NCBI RefSeq assembly: GCF_001280015.1
Contig: NZ_LGDV01000175.1
Location: forward strand, 28,656-92,655
Direction: 5' to 3'
DNA from: Streptomyces sp. MMG1121
GTDB taxonomy: Bacteria; Actinomycetota; Actinomycetes; Streptomycetales; Streptomycetaceae
Length of the DNA stretch: 64,000 nt
Made by a program: the position numbers and the translations under genes. Below, piece by piece: positions 63,401-64,000 of the stretch; positions within the stretch are counted from its first letter, which is position 1, and each line of letters begins with the position of its first letter. The notes beneath the pieces are model-generated. The model saw only the letters and a program-made list of their open reading frames with translations. It was not told the origin of the DNA and made no database searches.

Positions 63401-64000
63401 AGCTCCCCCGCCACGCCCGTCGGCACCGGCCGCAGCCGCTCGTCCAGCACGTACACCCGGGCGCCCGCGATCGGACGGCCGATCGGGGGCACGCCCGCCC
63501 CCGGGGACAGCGGGTCGCTCATGGTCGCGCACACCGTGGTCTCGGTCGGACCGTAGGCGTTGACCATCCGGCGCCCGGACGCCCAGCGGTCCACCAGCTC
63601 CGGCGGGCACGCCTCGCCCGCCACCACCAGTGTCGACACCTGCACGGCGCCGTCCGGCGCGGCGGCGAGGACGGACGGGGGCACGGTCACGTGGCTGACC
63701 GCGAGGTCCGGGTCGGTCAGCGCGGCAACCGGGTCCGCCGTCGGGGGCAGCACCAGGGCCGCGCCGCGGAGCAGGGCGGTGTAGATCTCCGACACCGAGG
63801 CGTCGAAGCTGGGCGAGGCGAACTGGAGCACCCGGCTGTCGGGTTCGATCGCGAAGCGCTCGGTCTGTGCGGCGACCAGGCTCGCGACGCCGCCGTGGCC
63901 GACCACGACGCCCTTGGGGCGGCCGGTCGAACCCGAGGTGTAGATCACGTAGGCCGGATGCCGGACGTCGAGCGAGGTCTGCGGGTCGGTGTCCGGCCAG
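57493..64000 (-). CDS. Nonribosomal peptide synthetase, A(MT)-T-C-A-T-TE (5' part outside window)
   Basis: The gene enters from the right edge inside an adenylation domain ([15 protein letters not shown]) and ends with a thioesterase. Visible order: A1 (63999 to about 61730), T1 with GGHSLL (about 61690-61480), C with HHIAADGWS (about 61400-60080), A2 (about 60010-58560), T2 (about 58540-58330), TE with GWSAGG (about 58290-57493). A1 is split between its A8 ([11 protein letters not shown]) and A9-A10 regions by about 430 residues with the SAM motif VLEVGVGTG, the usual place of an N-methyltransferase. The hand-derived A1 code is D-A-S-T-V-A-A-V-C-K, known for tyrosine-type domains. The A2 code is D-L-Y-W-W-G-G-T-L-K and gives no firm call. 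The product should end with an N-methyl-tyrosine-like residue followed by one more residue. Confidence 0.95.
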   Translation of the reverse strand, partial: WPDTDPQTSLDVRHPAYVIYTSGSTGRPKGVVVGHGGVASLVAAQTERFAIEPDSRVLQFASPSFDASVSEIYTALLRGAALVLPPTADPVAALTDPDLAVSHVTVPPSVLAAAPDGAVQVSTLVVAGEACPPELVDRWASGRRMVNAYGPTETTVCATMSDPLSPGAGVPPIGRPIAGARVYVLDERLRPVPTGVAGELYVAGAGLARGYLNRPGLTAARFVACPFGAGERMYRTGDLVRWLGDGQLEYVGRADDQVKVRGFRIEPGEVEAALAEHPAVARAAVLAQDDRLVGYVVPHQDEARDSGLEADHVGEWQDIYDALPLTPEEADFGQNFVGWNSSYDASPIPVEQMREWRDATVARILALNPRRVLEVGVGTGLLLSQIAPHCETYWATDFSATAVDALTAQVARQDDLAERVVLQTRPAHDTDGLPAGRFDTIVINSVVQYFPSADYLADVVGKLMRLLAPGGTLFVGDVRNLRLLRPLATAVQLHRTGADGDLAAVRRAVEQAVRVEKELLVDPDFFTVLRERGTDIGAVAVEVKHGRHHNELTRYRYDVTLHKPPVAPVVPSRPVELEWGRQAAGLDELRELLARPHADVLRITGVPNRRVVRESALARAVQNGDGSLTELLERLHGPEESELPDPEDFRAIGTEFDRWVGVTWSATVADAVDVVFADPRAQHDSPVEPYRSARTTGRPLSSLTNRPTGSRGTGALLGELRDWLRGRLPDYLIPSAFVALETLPLTASGKLDRRALPAPDLGMAAAGRAPRTPQEQLLAELFAELLGLAQVGVEDSFFDLGGHSLLATRLASRVRATLGAELEVRTLFETPTVAGLAARLDGCGTARPTLTARPRSMGAPPAEGWRSVELSFAQRRLWFLHRMDGPSATYNMPLALNLTGELDRPALHAALADVIARHESLRTVFRETDGVPYQVVLSASQAHPELPVVDLDESRLAERLAQTARRGFDLAAQPPVRAELYALAPDRHVLLVVVHHIAADGWSMGPLSGDLAAAYTARCRGEEPRWSPLPVQYADYTCWQRELLGDTADPDSLFARQLAYWKDELAGIPQQVQLPADRPRPPVASQLGSRVVVRLDPDLHQALRDLAAARGASMFMVLQAGLAALLTRLGAGTDIPIGSPIAGRTDQALDDLVGFFVNTLVLRTDTSGDPGFAELLGRVRQKALAAYDHQDVPFEYLVEVVNPARSLSHHPLFQIMLALQNAPVGEFALPGLTTGHLEASTGTSRVDLTFSLAEQFRPDGGPDGLAGAVEYATDLFEPATVELLFERWARLLRAAVADPGRPISRLDVMSDEERRRLLDASTGAAVELPEAALPELFARQVRATPDAVAVVAGATELTYRELDQRSNRLARALIRQGVRPETPVAVLLDRSADLVVALLAIIKAGGAYAPLDSRFPQSRIDLILKEAGVALVLTEDVLTALIEGEPDSSDIEVRCDKRQLAYVMYTSGSTGRPKGVAVTHRDVVGLALTPEYHGGGHERVLMHSPTAFDLSTYELWVPLLGGGRIVVAPPERLDLDLLQHTISTHGVTGLWLTAGLFRLVAEERPGLLAGVREVWTGGDVVSPAAVARVLEVCPGIEVVNGYGPTEATTLATCHPVHTLPGNAATVPIGGPMANMRAYVLDEHLRPVPTGLVGELYLAGTGVARGYLGRPGLTAERFTADPYGPPGSRMYRTGDLAWWPASGTLEFAGRTDHQVKLRGLRIEPGEIEAILASCPDVAQAAVVAREDRPGDKQLVAYLVPAPEGAPEAAELSGRLRRELPDYMVPSAFVTLEALPLTANGKLDRAVLPAPEYGAQGTGRGPRTPREQLLCDLFAEVLGREQVHIDDNFFDLGGHSLLAARLASRVRETLGLELGLRMLFEAPTVAGLTERLVMDDPDDALDVVLPLRSAGSGTPLFCIHPGGGISWSYSGLLNHIGSRHPVYAIQARGLGRPEPLATSFEEMAADYADQIRKIQPEGPYLLLGWSAGGLIAHALACELQARGARTALLAILDAYPVKDVQFEEMPVPTERDVLVGVLDVDPAELGDRELTYAEVAEVLNRRGSALQGLTEQQIEVIVHIMINNARLAVDFVPARFDGDLLLFNSTIDRDGDDAGPATWRPYIAGRIESHEITTRHNRMTEAGSLAQIGPVLAARLAEATGDTTLSHQED

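Overview
The window is about 72-74% GC. Its genes start mostly with ATG, GTG or occasionally TTG behind GGAGG-type ribosome sites, many neighbours overlap by 4 bp (ATGA/GTGA), and I found only one in-frame TTA codon. Together with an IdeR/DmdR-type iron box, TetR/LacI/PAS-LuxR regulators and a nonribosomal peptide synthetase, this points to a Streptomyces-like actinomycete chromosome. No tRNA, rRNA, CRISPR array or replication origin was seen.

Region 1 (1-15.0 kb) is general accessory metabolism: a self-sufficient CYP102-type P450-reductase cut by the left edge, with a divergent PAS-LuxR regulator; a DUF3626 fragment; an FBP (EF-G-binding type) protein; an erythromycin-esterase pseudogene carrying a 39-bp triplication; a FUSC transporter-like protein; an unknown protein; a Tat-exported lactonase; an iron-box DUF2470 protein; a TetR/P450 divergent pair; a pentapeptide-repeat protein; and a proline-iminopeptidase-like hydrolase with a coupled 44-aa ORF.

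Region 2 (15.1-30.6 kb) is a complete L-rhamnose regulon. A LacI regulator, a BNR-fold putative glycan lyase, rhaM and the rhaSTPQ-type ABC importer run leftward. rhaI, the bifunctional aldolase/dehydrogenase (rhaD) and rhaB run rightward from a divergent promoter region that holds two LacI-type palindromes and one AT-rich palindrome. lutABC follows in the same direction, so rhamnose can be taken to DHAP plus L-lactaldehyde, L-lactate and pyruvate.

Region 3 (30.9-41.7 kb) holds an osmoprotectant ABC system with its ATPase convergent to its permeases and binding protein, a TetR gene, a 15-bp minisatellite, a MoxR/VWA pair, a PLP ACC-deaminase/D-cysteine desulfhydrase preceded by an 11-bp-phased TGATC array, a cupin protein, a decayed MFS gene and a pirin.

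Region 4 (41.8-64 kb) looks like the flank and body of a peptide biosynthetic cluster: a decayed IS5-type transposase, two paralogous DUF5132 proteins with an EAGE motif, an alpha/beta hydrolase with a TTA codon, a type II thioesterase, two members of a small unrecognised protein family (about 62 aa), a DUF885 protein, an oligopeptide-type ABC importer operon with a fused permease-ATPase and a FAD oxidoreductase, then SRPBCC protein, P450, MbtH-like protein and the 3' part of an NRPS. The NRPS has a Tyr-type adenylation domain interrupted by a methyltransferase and ends in C-A-T-TE.
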